Source: Imbricaverruca yamaguchii (taxonomy: Eukaryota; Arthropoda; Thecostraca; Neoverrucidae). From it: 64,000 nt of DNA. The notes under the pieces were generated by a model. The model was not told the origin of the DNA. It was given only the letters and a program-made list of their open reading frames with translations, and ran no database searches. Made by a program: the position numbers and the translations under genes. Shown piece after piece: positions 22,037 through 34,499 of this stretch (position 1 is the stretch's first letter; each line of letters starts with the position of its first letter). The stretch lies in the NCBI GenBank assembly GCA_034440575.1, contig JAOTOL010001559.1:186001-250000 (forward strand), written 5' to 3'.

Positions 22037-23530
22037 CGCGCACTCCGTGTTGAAGCATGGTCAACTGCAGAGCGATGTTTTCGAAACCCACACTGAGCCG
22101 CCGTAAACAAAGTTTGGTTCCTCCAAGAACCATACCAGACGCAGGCTTACAAGCTTTTCCATTATTTTACAAAAGTGTGATGTGAGTGAAATCGGTCGAT
22201 AGGCAGGGAAGCAAGGCCATTCTTACCTGGCATTAATAAGAGGATATTGGTAGCTTCTCGCCAGGAGGGAGGGAACCAACGTCCGTTCAAGTCGGCGTTA
22301 AACGTATTGAGCAATATTGCGAACGCATTAGGAGGAGGTGACGAATCATGTCATTGTGTACGGTGTCCGGCGCCTCGCTCACACAGCGCAATGTACTAGT
22401 CGCCGACATCAACTCCGCCATGGTAATAGCCAGATTATACGAGTAGCGTTTCTCAGTTTCAGTTTCTCAGAAAATCAACGGTTGTGGCCTCGCAGTGGTC
22501 TTTATGTCGCATAAACACGGTATTACTGCTATTGTTCGCGCTACGTTCTGAAAATGCTCCAGCAATTTTATTGGCAGCATGGAGTGGTTGCACAACGGCT
22601 TCACCGTTTACGTGTAGAACGGCAGTGGGGTTTACCTAAAGAGGCCTGAAATACATTTAATTTGTGCCCACACTTGCGACCAGGGCGTCGATCGGTTCAA
22701 CTTACTAATGAAAGATCTCCAAGATTTTTTCTTAGCCTTGCAAATGGTGCGGCGTGCCGTGGCCATTGTTTTCTGAAATTCTTATAGACTTTCAGTGGTG
22801 CCGTTTCGGTTAATTTTTTTCAAAGCACGGCGCCGCTTACTGCTAGCCACTTTGCACTGATCGATCCACCCCCATAAACCCCAATTCATCATCATCCTCA
22901 GTCCACCACGGGACGGGCGTTCGTCGTGGAGCGCCGGTTGTACGAGTAGTACGAGGAATACATTCAAGAGCACACTGTACAAGTATGGAGGGGTAAAAAC
23001 CTCCAGAGAAATTACGCATGAAGTGTCGCATGCAATAAAAGCATGTCTGAAGACGATCGGTAAATATCGACCACTGAACATTTGTAAAGTTCCAACACTG
23101 GCCTGGGTCCAAGAACTGATCCTTATAAGAATTTAAGCCAAACGGGGAAGCGGTCACTGCTTCTGGGATCATCCTCGACGAACCAACGGAAACAATTTGT
23201 AATCGCCGGACTGATGACACCGAGGTCCAGCACAGAAGTATTTCCCGATGGTGTCGATAAATATGTCCGTGCGCCAGTGTTAAGTACGCATAGTGACTCG
23301 TCCAAAATTAGTGATTCCAGTGAGCGTCCACGCAGATTCGTATCAGCACATCGCCATGCAGTGTGGTGGGCGTTGATGTCACCCAACAGTAAATGGGTGG
23401 ACGGAGCAGAGGTGAAAAAGTACCAACACGGCAACGTACGACGGTGGAAATTTACCACTGCGGGCCATTCCTCCGTGGTGGAAACTCGCCCGCACAGACT
23501 AGGAACAAACAAACTGCTGGTTTGATTCGA
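22037..23530 (-). mobile_element. Jockey-like LINE ORF2, endonuclease and RT start
   Basis: Minus strand from 23.5 kb downward: the C-terminal half of an apurinic-type endonuclease with LLLGDINAHHTAWRCADTNL, RGRSLESLILDESLCVLNTG, GNTSVLDLGVISPAIT and SSDRFPVWLKF. Asp-x-Asn, Asp and Asp-His are active-site positions of the family; here the last is DR, not DH. Later the RT N-terminus appears with RWFPPSWREATNILLLMPGK and AAQCGFRKHRSAVDHAST (about 22290-22060). Many frame breaks make it inactive. Confidence 0.82.
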
Positions 23531-24485
23531 GCTTCGGAAAAACTATTATTTACGATTTCTCGAAAAAGTAAAACTCGTCGAATTCCGCGAAATAAGATGA
23601 ATCGCCCAAAAGAAATTACAATTTGCTCCCCATCAATCCCATCCCCCCCCCCCTCCAAGACGCGCATGAAGTTATTTTTGCATGTAAGGGAGTTCCTTAA
23701 CGTCGTACGCATCTTCGGCAGCGACAACTTTCCACCGGAAATAGCCCATGGTGGAAATTGGTGGGAAGGCTTTTGACCGAAACACAGACGCTAAAATGTC
23801 AAAACTGTGTGCCGACCGGATGCACATTATTTTTTGCGTTTCGGGTAAGTCGTGAAAACGACATTTCCATTCAAGTTTAATTTGTTTAAAGCCATAACTT
23901 CAAAATGTACAGACGAAACACTGCCAACGACGGTGGGCGAGAGATTATAATAAAAATAGGAAGAATATATGCAGGGTTTTATTATAAAACAAATTTATAT
24001 CAGGTACAACTTCATGTTATTTGGAAAATGCCTTTTCATAACTGTACATTTTTTCTTCAGCTTGCGCCTATTGCTTCCTTAGCTTATTATGCACCTCTTT
24101 CTCACGAGTAATTTCCGGTTAAGTGTGTTTTCACGGTTTCATATATCAACTGCATTACCTGCTGCTGTTTGCCAAAAGGTGTCACCAGTGAGCCACTCTA
24201 TTCTCACGTTATGCATCATTATGAAGAAAATGCATATTTTATTACTGTATATTTGATGCAGATAAATTAAATTACAACTGAAGATATATCACGCCGTCTA
24301 GATTAAAAAAAATATATTGAGAATTAAACCAGATGATGTAGGGAACCGGCAACAATTGGATCTGTACCCGGCTTAGGTTAAAGACCTTGAAGAGTGTGTT
24401 GACCGCCGTTCTTCTGAGTTGACCGTTTTGGGAATTGCAAGGTTTTTGTGAAGGTGCCGCGAGAACAGGGTAGGATAATCATATT
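23531..24485. other. No gene recognised
   Basis: This is AT-rich DNA with only short frames. A C-run (CCCATCCCCCCCCCCTCC) lies at 23638-23656. It may contain the decayed upstream part of the neighbouring LINE. Confidence 0.4.
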
Positions 24486-24692
24486 ATGCCGAAGCGGAAG
24501 AGAGTTGGGGAAAAGCTTTCCCCTTCTGAACAGAAAGTGCGTTGTGGATATCCGGGATGTACCTTTAATGGCAGGCCCGACAGCTTTAGGATACACAACA
24601 AGAGGAGGCATGGAGGTATTCAAAACGCCAGAGTAAAAAATTCTGGCTTTGAACCGGGAGCGAGGTTTGCAAGCTATGCTCCTGTGGAACGG
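24486..24692 (+). CDS. Candidate first exon with a C2H2-like zinc finger
   Basis: An ATG opens 69 codons ending exactly at a consensus donor, CGG|GTAAGT, in phase 0. The peptide starts basic (MPKRKRVGEKLSPSEQK) and then has a single finger-like CGYPGCTFNG...HNKRRH, with two Cys four residues apart and two His four apart. hAT-type transposases and their relatives usually begin with one DNA-binding finger, so this may be the 5' exon of the hAT-like locus at 30.3 kb, now separated by the 14-bp satellite and two LINE fragments. The phases do not match directly (0 out, 1 in), so another exon would be required. Confidence 0.4.
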
Positions 24693-25776
24693 GTAAGTCA
24701 AATGACAGCATGCCAGTGCAGCTGAATGGAATATGATAAATGTTTTACAGGAAGCAAATGACAGTAATTGTTGAGTTTTCCCCTCAGGCTTTTCTGATGC
24801 CAACTACTTTGCCAGCTGACTGCTAGCTAGCCAACCAATGTGAGAAAAGTGGTTCACTAACCAGGAGTCAGTGAATAAAAAAGGTATTCCTGACCATATA
24901 GCCGGAGAATAAGAAATGGCCTTGGATCCCCCCACCAAAAAAAAATGGCCCCTTCAAAAATGCTGGGGAACAGAATGCTACTGGTGTTGCAGCCCAAAAA
25001 GTTCATGGATAAAAAAACAAGCTGGAGAATACAAATCGGAGTTGTGGAACAACCAGTATGGTACCTATTAAGGCTTCATCACTTTTTAAAAAGTATGCTA
25101 ATTTCTGCAAAAAAGGGACAAAATGACTCAAATATCAGCATGGATTTTTTTAATAGCTATTAAATTCAGTGAATTATGGGCAAATGATGATATTCACAGA
25201 TGAACAGCAAACACATCCTGCTGGCACAAAACTAACTCTGGGTATCATAGTATCAACATTCAGCTTGCTTATGGATGTAAAGTAAATCATTTGTTTCAAA
25301 GTGTGTGATCAGTCTGCATAGTGCACACTGCACCATGCAAATGTCAGTGTAAATACATCCATAATACATCAAATAATAATTGAATAATAAAAGCTATAAG
25401 TAAGAATCAGATTACATTCAGCATTTCTCAGCTGTGTGGCACAATGCACACAAGATGTTTCAGCTAAAATAGGTACCTCTTTTCCAGGTTATTCACATGA
25501 CAGAGGCAGTATTTACTCTTGTCATCTCCTCTAAAAAAGCATTGCTTCAGCCAGAGTATGATCTATCATCTATGCCTGGAGGCAAAATGTCAGTGCTTTT
25601 AATGGGGTGAAATCTTCAACATTTCAGCAGCAGCATTCAGCATTTGTTCAGCAAGCATTTATAATTGAGCCAGCTGAAATATTTTGAACACTGCTCCACA
25701 ATGGTACGGTGGTGCATGCTTCTTTCTCAAAATATCTTATCTTAATCTTATCTTAAAATCATTAGTATTTTTGTCT

Positions 25777-28176
25777 ATGTATTTATGTGTATGTCTTTAT
25801 GTCTATGTCTTTATGTCTATGTCTTTATGTCTATGTCTTTATGTCTATGTCTTTATGTCTATGTCTTTATGTCTATGTCTTTATGTCTATGTCTTTATGT
25901 CTATGTCTTTATGTCTATGTCTTTATGTCTATGTCTTTATGTCTATGTCTTTATGTCTATGTCTTTATGTCTATGTCTTTATGTCTATGTCTTTATGTCT
26001 ATGTCTTTATGTCTATGTCTTTATGTCTATGTCTTTATGTCTATGTCTTTATGTCTATGTCTTTATGTCTATGTCTTTATGTCTATGTCTTTATGTCTAT
26101 GTCTTTATGTCTATGTCTTTATGTCTATGTCTTTATGTCTATGTCTTTATGTCTATGTCTTTATGTCTATGTCTTTATGTCTATGTCTTTATGTCTATGT
26201 CTTTATGTCTATGTCTTTATGTCTATGTCTTTATGTCTATGTCTTTATGTCTATGTCTTTATGTCTATGTCTTTATGTCTATGTCTTTATGTCTATGTCT
26301 TTATGTCTATGTCTTTATGTCTATGTCTTTATGTCTATGTCTTTATGTCTATGTCTTTATGTCTATGTCTTTATGTCTATGTCTTTATGTCTATGTCTTT
26401 ATGTCTATGTCTTTATGTCTATGTCTTTATGTCTATGTCTTTATGTCTATGTCTTTATGTCTATGTCTTTATGTCTATGTCTTTATGTCTATGTCTTTAT
26501 GTCTATGTCTTTATGTCTATGTCTTTATGTCTATGTCTTTATGTCTATGTCTTTATGTCTATGTCTTTATGTCTATGTCTTTATGTCTATGTCTTTATGT
26601 CTATGTCTTTATGTCTATGTCTTTATGTCTATGTTTTATGTCTATGTTTTATGTCTATGTCTTTATGTCTATGTTTTTGTTATGTTTATGTCTATGTTTT
26701 TGTTATGTCTTTTGTTATGTTTTATGTTTGTTTTTGTTTGTCTTTTGTTATGTTTTTGTTTGTTTTTGTTTGTTTTTGTTTTTTTTGTTTGTTTTTGTTT
26801 GTTTTTGTTGTTTTGTTGTTTTTGTTGTTTTTGTTTTTTTTGTTTGTTTTTGTTGTTTTGTTATGTTTTTGTTTGTTTTTGTTGTTTGTTTGTTTTTGTT
26901 TGTTTTTGTTTGTTTTTGTTTGTTTTGTTTGTTTTTGTTTGTTTTTGTTTGTTTTTGTTTGTTTTTGTTTGTTTTTGTTTTTTTTGTTTGTTTTTGTTTG
27001 TTTTATGTTTGTTTTTGTTTGTTTTGTTTGTTGTTTGTTTTTGTTTGTTTTTGTTTGTTTTTGTTTGTTGTTTGTTTTTGTGTTTTGTTTGTTTTTGTTT
27101 GTTTTTGTTTGTTTTTGTTTGTTTTATGTTTGTTTTTGTTTGTTTTTGTTTGTTTTTGTTTGTTTTTGTTATGTTTTATGTTTGTTTTTGTTGTTTTTGT
27201 TATGTTTTTGTTTGTTTATGTTATGTCTTTATGTTATGTTTTATGTTATGTCTTTATGTTATGTCTTTTGTTATGTTTTTGTTATGTCTTTATGTTATGT
27301 CTTTATGTCTATGTTTTTGTTATGTTTTATGTCTATGTCTTTATGTCTATGTCTTTATGTTATGTCTTTATGTTATGTCTTTATGTTATGTCTTTATGTT
27401 ATGTCTTTATGTCTATGTCTTTATGTCTATGTCTTTATGTCTATGTCTTTATGTCTATGTCTTTTGTCTATGTCTTTATGTCTATGTCTTTATGTCTATG
27501 TCTTTATGTCTATGTCTTTATGTCTATGTCTTTATGTCTATGTCTTTATGTCTATGTCTTTATGTCTATGTCTTTATGTCTATGTCTTTATGTCTATGTC
27601 TTTATGTCTATGTCTTTATGTCTATGTCTTTATGTCTATGTCTTTATGTCTATGTCTTTATGTCTATGTCTTTATGTCTATGTCTTTATGTCTATGTCTT
27701 TATGTCTATGTCTTTATGTCTATGTCTTTATGTCTATGTCTTTATGTCTATGTCTTTATGTCTATGTCTTTATGTCTATGTCTTTATGTCTATGTCTTTA
27801 TGTCTATGTCTTTATGTCTATGTCTTTATGTCTATGTCTTTATGTCTATGTCTTTATGTCTATGTCTTTATGTCTATGTCTTTATGTCTATGTCTTTATG
27901 TCTATGTCTTTATGTCTATGTCTTTATGTCTATGTCTTTATGTCTATGTCTTTATGTCTATGTCTTTATGTCTATGTCTTTATGTCTATGTCTTTATGTC
28001 TATGTCTTTATGTCTATGTCTTTATGTCTATGTCTTTATGTCTATGTCTTTATGTCTATGTCTTTATGTCTATGTCTTTATGTCTATGTCTTTATGTCTA
28101 TGTCTTTATGTCTATGTCTTTATGTCTATGTCTTTATGTCTATGTCTTTATGTCTATGTCTTTATGTCTATGTCTT
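25777..28176. repeat. 2.4-kb minisatellite, 14-bp unit with T/G-rich core
   Basis: CTATGTCTTTATGT repeats almost perfectly from 25777 to about 26630 and from about 27410 to 28176. Between them lies a decayed core of TTTTTGTTTG and TTATGT-type units. The unit has no stop codon on the + strand and 14 is not a multiple of 3, so all three + frames stay open for over 800 codons and read the same 14-residue pattern. These frames are not genes. The array ends exactly where a 5'-truncated LINE begins. Confidence 0.97.
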
Positions 28177-28880
28177 TTGGGAGCATCAGAACAGACCAAG
28201 GAAGCCAAGAAGAAGGAACTGAGAATGCTTGGGGAAATAAATAGGAATGTATCATACAGAAATGAGGAAGTCATCAGGAAGCTTTACTGTGCAAATGTCA
28301 GGCTACATTTGAAATACTGAACCCAAGCGTGGTCTCCTAGCTATGAAAAGGATTGTTGGCTTTTAGAGAGAGTACAAAAGAGGGCTACAAAAATGGTTAA
28401 TGACATAAGCAACCTGGTATATGAGGAAAGATTGAAGAAATTGAATATGTTTTCATTTAGATATAGAAGGCCAAGAGGAGGTCTCATAGAGGTCTTTAAA
28501 TTTGTCCGTGATCTGGAGAAGGCATATCTTGCGGAAATGTTTTAATTGAGCAGAAATGATGCAATTAGAAGTCATCAATTCAAAATAAAAATTAATCCCA
28601 GCAGCACGAGGTTAAGACAGTCCTTCTGCACCAACAGGGTGGTAGAACACTGGAACCAGCTGCCAGAAACCATTGATAGCATGCAGCACATTGAACATCT
28701 GTAAAAACAGCATAGACAATCATTATAAGAAGAGAAGGCTTGCTTTTCAGTAGTCCAGGGAGGGCTCATCAACTGATTTGGTGGCAAACTGGTTGAGTGC
28801 ACAGAGTGCAACCAAGAAGAGCCCCTGTGGCTCATATTTGCAGGAATCTTTTATGTCTTTATGTCTTTGTAACCAATAGC
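28177..28880 (+). mobile_element. CR1/L2-like LINE, 5'-truncated 3' end
   Basis: The + strand encodes GASEQTKEAKKKELRMLGEI, SYRNEEVIRKLYCANVRLHL, a stop, then WSPSYEKDCWLLERVQKRAT, VYEERLKKLNMFSFRYRRPR and FCTNRVVEHWNQLPETID. This is the same family as 14.0-15.2 kb and 63.2-64 kb. It ends in TTTATGTCTTTATGTCTTTG at about 28850-28870. Several in-frame stops are present. The 3' tail motif is nearly the same as the unit of the adjacent satellite. Confidence 0.85.
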
Positions 28881-29585
28881 AGTTGATGCACACCTAAGCC
28901 CAAATAATCAATCAATCAATGTCCTTATGTCATCTGTAGTCCATTACATATCTACTGACTGATGGCAAATCCAGAAAAAATAGACTGAATCCACCTCTTT
29001 AGCCATGCAAAACACTACAAAACTTGGTAGCTCAGTACAAATATATGGACAGTACAGTCAACAGGAAGTCTGCTTTCCACATTTATGTAGGTCACATCCA
29101 TAAACATGATTCATTGTCTGGACTCAATAAAGCAATGTCCCTAGTTGGGCTTAGTGCCAGAGGCCATCGCCATAGAAACCTCATCATGTCATGGACACTA
29201 CCTCTCCAGGGGTTCATATATTTCTTTTTTTAATGATCAGGGAGGGGGCCTCTTCCAAGTCCCAACCGTAGCAATAGCCGTGTAACTTTTATGCTCCAGT
29301 TTAGGTTTCTTGGACTTACAGACTGTGCCTACTTGGTGCGCATATTTGGTCAGTATCTATTTTGAGGCCATTCATATAACACACCCGCTTAGACCTCATG
29401 CTAAAATATGCAGCTATGGATGCCTCGCCCTCCAAAAAGTATATAAACTTCCTGGACCCTAAGTCACTTCAATCACGCCCACTTGCTAGGTTTATCTCCG
29501 GAAAGCGCTAAAAAAAAGTACTCAGCTCGTTCAGATCTAGGTAGATCTCCAAAACCAATCACAGCAAAGATCTCTGACCAAGGAC
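28881..29585. other. No gene recognised
   Basis: This is unique-looking DNA between two LINE fragments, with only short frames and a small (AATC)n run at about 28901-28920. Confidence 0.4.
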
Positions 29586-29589
29586 ATGC

Positions 29590-30165
29590 TCTATTCATTA
29601 TGCCACTCCAGAAAACTAACTATTCTATCCTTGATAATTGATTCAATCACCTTGCAGATTAGGGATGTAAAGCTTATAGGTCTGTAGTTTTCAACCCTCC
29701 CTCTTTTGTCTTTCTTGAAAATGTGAACTACATTCGCCCTCTTCCAGTCTTGTAGAATTTCACTTTGTGAAACTGATCTATAAAACATTATACTAAGTGA
29801 AATTGTCAGTTCATTCTTAGCTTCACGCAGTAGCCTAGCATACTTCTCATCAGGTCCTACTGCCCTCTTTGGTTTTATTTTCCTAATATGATTAAGAACA
29901 TCACTATCAATCAAGTCAACATCATTTATCCTATCCCCTGTCATTCACCAATAATCTACGGTTGGCAGATTAGTTATATCTTGCACTGTAAACGATGATT
30001 TAAATTGCTTCCTCAGCTCCTCAATCATCTCAACATCCTCACTTAATACAGTCTCATTCACCTCCAGTGGACCCACTGTGCTAGAAACTTTACTCAGCTT
30101 GTAAAAACAAAAGAACTTTTTGCCATCTCCATTATAGGTTCTAGCCAAGTCCAATTCTTTTGCTC
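29590..30165 (-). mobile_element. CR1/L2-like LINE, RT N-terminal fragment
   Basis: The minus strand encodes the region before the RT palm: ARTYNGDGKKFFCFYKLSKV, VGPLEVNE, then LNHIRKIKPKRAVGPDE, the RT finger block ILQDWKRANVVHIFKKDKRG, NYRPISFTSLICKVIESIIK and FLEWHNE. This is the part missing from the other LINE fragments here. A stop at about 29945 splits it. It ends at a near-palindromic CCGCTCTG...CAGAGCGG at 30171-30207. Confidence 0.85.
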
Positions 30166-30274
30166 GCTTTCCCGCTCTGTTTTTTTAAAAGAAAAACCAG
30201 AGCGGAAGCCGTTCTGGTTCTGGTTAAAAATACGTATTTGCATTCATACGCTTTACCGTTGTCATCTCTTTCAG

Positions 30275-31801
30275 ACCGATGCGGAGCCCCTCCAGGCTGG
30301 GGAGAACCGGACCCTGTAGGGAGCGAAAATGTGGATCGCGCCCCGTCCTCGTCTACCTCTGGCGGTGCTGGTCGTTCGGAAGCTGATGTAGCTGTCGACT
30401 CCATCGCGGGCGACTCAGCACAAGATTTCCGTCCTGAATCTGGTGCCACAAGTGATACCAACGCACTGTTATCAAAGGTGAAGGATATCGACTCGAAACG
30501 GAACGGGTCGAACCTCGACCAGGTCATTAAGATTATTCTAAGCATAAGTATGAATGGCAGCAAGAAGGGACAAAATGAAGAGAACAGAGGTTCTGAAACC
30601 GCGAGAACGCTGCTGCGATCTGGGAGAAGCGTCGCCACTCTGGAAGTGGCAACCGGCAACCATCTTACCGCTTCTCCAGAAGTTGGCCTGCTATACTGCT
30701 CTATCTGCGAACCTGTGTCCTGTTCTGCGGCCGATACAAGCACGGGAAGGGTCTTCAAATATGACTTCGGTTTGGGGGACACCTTCAAGGAGGCGCAAGT
30801 GCTGCCAAAGCAGTTCCGGCTACTGAGAATCTCGGTGAAGAACCACTTATGTGGCCTGCATCACCAGAAGGCTGTGACTTCCAAGCAAACAGCAGAACAA
30901 CTGGGGAAGGGCCGGTTTGCGACAAACAAGGATGCTGCGCGCCACGTTCTTCGGACAGGGTATTACGTGCTGAAGCGCTCTCTGTCGCGGGCATCGTTTG
31001 AGGACTTGGTCGTTCTGCAACACCAAAACGGCACGCAAGTGGGCAGCCTCAACCACTCCAGCATGTTCGTACCGACCATGCGCTTGCAGTTCTCCTCTAC
31101 AATGAGCAGCATGCTGCAGAAGTTTATCGCACGCCGGCCCTGCATCCCGATGTGCGCAGACAAGGTTACTGTGGCGAAGCGGACTAACGACATCACTGCC
31201 ATGGTGGCTGTGGTCACCGAAGCACCGGCGGGCAGCATGATATAGTCGTTTGTTATCGCTGCACCAGTGGTTCAAGATCACAGTGGCAATGGACTAGCAG
31301 AAGAGCTGTGTCGGTCCCTGGCGAACGTGGGTGTAACCCACCCTGACAAGCTGGCAGCAGTGTGCATGGATGGCCAATACCATCACAACAAAATGCCAGA
31401 AAAGTTACTCCATAAAATGAGTGCCAGCGATCCTCGCTTCCAGACAACTCCATCTGTGGTAGTGCTCTGGGACGGCGCTCATTTGCTAAACTTGGCGGAC
31501 GAAGACTCGCGGCGTTCCGACAGGTGCGAATGGGTGGGCCAGGCCATCTCGTCCATGACCAGAATCACCAAGCGCTACACCATCGGTAAGGGCTTGGAAA
31601 CCCTGCTGAGAGCCGGAGAAGAGCGTGGCAAGACGGTACTGCGACCCAAGCTCTGGTCTGGCACGCGGTTTGCGCCATATGCCTCAACAACTTTGCAAGT
31701 GTTCCTCCGCAATGCGGATACGATGGTGGATGTCCTGCAGCAGCGGATCAGAACAGGAGAGGCGGATGACAGTGAACAGCGAGATCTCCGACTGCTACGA
31801 G
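30275..31801 (+). CDS. hAT-superfamily (DUF4371-type) transposase-like, exon 1, one in-frame TAG
   Basis: The acceptor ATCTCTTTCAG is strong. About 509 codons follow in one frame, interrupted only by TAG at 31243-31245. Order of parts: a low-complexity acidic N-terminus; a C-x2-C...H-x3-H-type finger (LLYCSICEPVSC...HLCGLHH); the DUF4371-like NGTQVGSLNHSSMF; CADKVTVAKRTNDI; after the stop APVVQDHSGNGLAEEL, MDGQYHHNKMPEKLL, VLWDGAHLLNLADEDSR and the TRFAPYASTTLQVFLRN block. hAT transposases use a D-D-E/RNase H fold; the D of MDGQY and DGAH are candidate core positions (inference). Outgoing phase is 1 at G|GTTAGT. The locus is GC-rich compared with its surroundings. Confidence 0.68.
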
Positions 31802-32659
31802 GTTAGTTCAGAATATGAGTATTCCTGGGAGGTGTTGCATGAGTCTAAACACATGGACATTCGCAATATCCAGACACTATTATTTGCTAAATTATCATGT
31901 GGCAAATGACTGGTGATTAACATATTGTTATTCTGCAGTTTCTGTTTGTCCTTTAAACGCGCGCCCGGTTAAATACGGCAAATCGCAGCATGCATGGGTG
32001 AATGGGGAAAGTTATTGCGGAAAAACTGCGTTTGGGAAAAGTAACCTAAGATTGTCTTGAGGAAAGCAAAACCATAATATCAACGTAGTTTTCAGCGAAG
32101 TTGAGTATCCTCTTCAACAATGCTTCCACTTCCACAAATGAAGGGCTGGTTTGAATACATTCCTAGTACGTGACTGAAATCTTCACTAAAATTATTTCTT
32201 TTTGGAAATCACGGCCTGACTGATCCAATCTGGCTCAATGACCTTGAATGTCATTTCTATAAAGTGTATGCCAAAAGATCCGCCGTCCAATTGCGAGGAG
32301 TACAGCCCAACGTGGTGAGTCTGCGCCATGGTGTTCCGGAGTTATTCCCGAAAAAGCTTTGTTCGGTTGTGGTGTCGCATTGACCACCACCAGAACACGT
32401 GCTAATGGATATATTGCGCAGGTATAAGGGCTCTGGTTTAGCTTAGCATTACTTTTTAAAAGTTATAGTAGCACAGGAGTATAACTAAAGTTAAATACAG
32501 CAATGCATATCATTTTCCCTTTTATTGCGAGGTACAGCTTTGCTATGGAAGGATGTAATACTCCAAATTGCACCCTGGCCATGCGATGTTAGCGACGCTT
32601 AAGACTATAACTGTCCCCCACTACTCATCCCCTACCGACATTCCTCACTGATTTTTCAG

Positions 32660-32892
32660 ATCCGAAGTTCACCACTCAGCTGGAAGCCCTCTGTGACATG
32701 TATGACGTGCTGGCCGAGGGTAGCAAGTCGCTCCAAAATATTCAGCTCCTGCCTTGGGAACGACAGCGCATGTTTGACAACATGGTGTGCAAGCTCGCTG
32801 AGATGTAGGAAGTTTTGGAGAACGAGGACACAGAGCTAATGGCGGAGCGCTGGCCCATGCTGTCATCACGTCCTGCCACCGCTTACGACCAG
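32660..32892 (+). CDS. hAT-like transposase, exon 2, one in-frame TAG
   Basis: Spliced from exon 1 (G + AT = Asp) it reads DPKFTTQLEALCDMYDVLAE, then QNIQLLPWERQRMFDNMV. This LPWER region follows the insertion domain in the same transposase family. TAG at 32806-32808 interrupts KLAEM-EVLENED, and the frame is then open to the donor CAG|GTCAGT in phase 0. Acceptor TGATTTTTCAG and donor are good. Precise introns show the locus was transcribed and spliced as a gene rather than being a processed copy. Confidence 0.65.
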
Positions 32893-32984
32893 GTCAGTTT
32901 ATTATTATATTTTGTTCTTGTTTCGCTTCCCCATATAAAGTCTGTGTACATACACATGCATATCATATGCATATCTATGCACAA

Positions 32985-33090
<106 letters not shown>

Positions 33091-33465
33091 GTTTGCGAAT
33101 TCAAGTGATGGAAAAAGGAAGCAGCATATATTTTAGTAACAGTACAATTCCGCATCCCTTCCATTGCATCATCCCCAGTCGGTCCTTTTTTTTATTCTGC
33201 TGCAGCTGTTACGTGTGTTGCACGTTGCACGTTGGAATGGCTATTGTGCTTCGTTTATTCGGCATCTCTCTTTGGGTCGCATTTCTTTTACTTTGCTTCA
33301 AGGCTTTGTTTACTAAATAATATGTACCTATCAATTGATGCTGCTCCTTGTGGATATTCTATCTTTTCATCTTTGTATATTATCATCTTACATATTGTTG
33401 CTGTATTGTTTTGCCCCATTTTTAATGGCAAGTCTCCGTGTGAGATTGTCTTAATTTGTGTTTAG

Positions 33466-34327
33466 GTCGGAATGTCGGGAACAGGCGAAACAGGATCCGA
33501 TGTGTTCGTGATCAGCACGGGATCATCTATGGGTTGCGCAGTAACTCCTCTATCTGCTCTGACCTGGATGACTTCGCTTTCCAGCTTCCAGCGGTGCTCC
33601 GATTCACCACCACTCTTCATGACAAGGCGACAGAGCGCGGCCGCGGACTGGACGTCAGGGGAACAGTGTCATGAACGGCAAGCTGCAGTATTCTGTGACT
33701 GACATAAAGGTCGTCAGTGATTTGAAGGCTCTTCAGCAGGCGAGGCATGTCGAATGCCTTGAAATCGTCCACGACAGAATCGCAAAGCTGGTCAGTCAGC
33801 GTTTGATACCGCCGGCTGCAGCCGTGGAAAGGGAGGTTATCAAGGCAGCCTACATGTGTCTGTTCAGCCAGCCATCCGGCATGAGCAACCAGCAGCTTCT
33901 GCGAGCCCTGCAAATGGAGTCGGCCCAGAGCCACGTGCTGAAGCAGTACGCTCACCTGGTCATATGGCTATGGCTGTTAAGCCCGCCCGAATCTGTCGTT
34001 GAGAGCATGGAGAGTGTGGTGGGGAACATATTTGGCGCTCATCGGCAGCTGGACCACCGAAACGCTGAGTACGAGCTTATGATACGCTGGAACGGGCCTG
34101 ATGTTCATCATGCTGAGGCCTTAATTCAGGCAGTACAACGCAAATTTAATAACAACTTCATCAGGCAGTCAGTTGACATCAGGACAGAGCTACAGGGCAC
34201 TGATCAGACGCCACAATTCCGAAGTGTGTCGCAGATCAGCTGTCTTCCAATAAGTGTTCGAGACGTGTGCGTGCGTGCGTACAAGGAAGTGACCAAGCTT
34301 GCATCGGGGTTTGGAAGTTTGTGCTAG
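33466..34327 (+). pseudogene. hAT-like transposase, C-terminal exon with frame break
   Basis: The acceptor TTGTGTTTAG at 33465 is good. Directly after it the phase-0 frame is not convincing. A second frame reads SDLDDFAFQLPAVLRFTTTL up to a stop at 33671-33673. A third frame from about 33662 is open for 220 codons: SVTDIKVVSDLKALQQ, LSPPESVVESMESVVGNIFG, HRQLDHRNAEYELMIRWNGP, ending at TAG 34325-34327. The latter resembles the C-terminal dimerisation region of hAT transposases. At least one indel is therefore needed, which with the two TAG codons points to a decaying copy. Confidence 0.6.
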
Positions 34328-34499
34328 TTAGTTCTTGCGAATAACAGTAAAAAATGTTATCCATGTTATTTTGGTCTAGTTTAAGCAGCGCATCTGTGAA
34401 TATTTGAAGAAGCTAACGTTCCAGTTAAATGTACGCGAGCAGTTATCCTCTGTGCCCAGTTGCCTATCTAGCCGTGTGTCGATCTGATCAGAGCCAAGC

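Noticed and set aside
25684..28320. Three overlapping + strand frames of over 800 codons
   Set aside because: They exist only because the 14-bp repeat contains no stop; all three frames give the same 14-residue repeat, and the end runs into a LINE fragment.
30141..30788. 215-codon minus-strand frame
   Set aside because: Antisense of the hAT-like exon, which has recognisable family motifs on the + strand.
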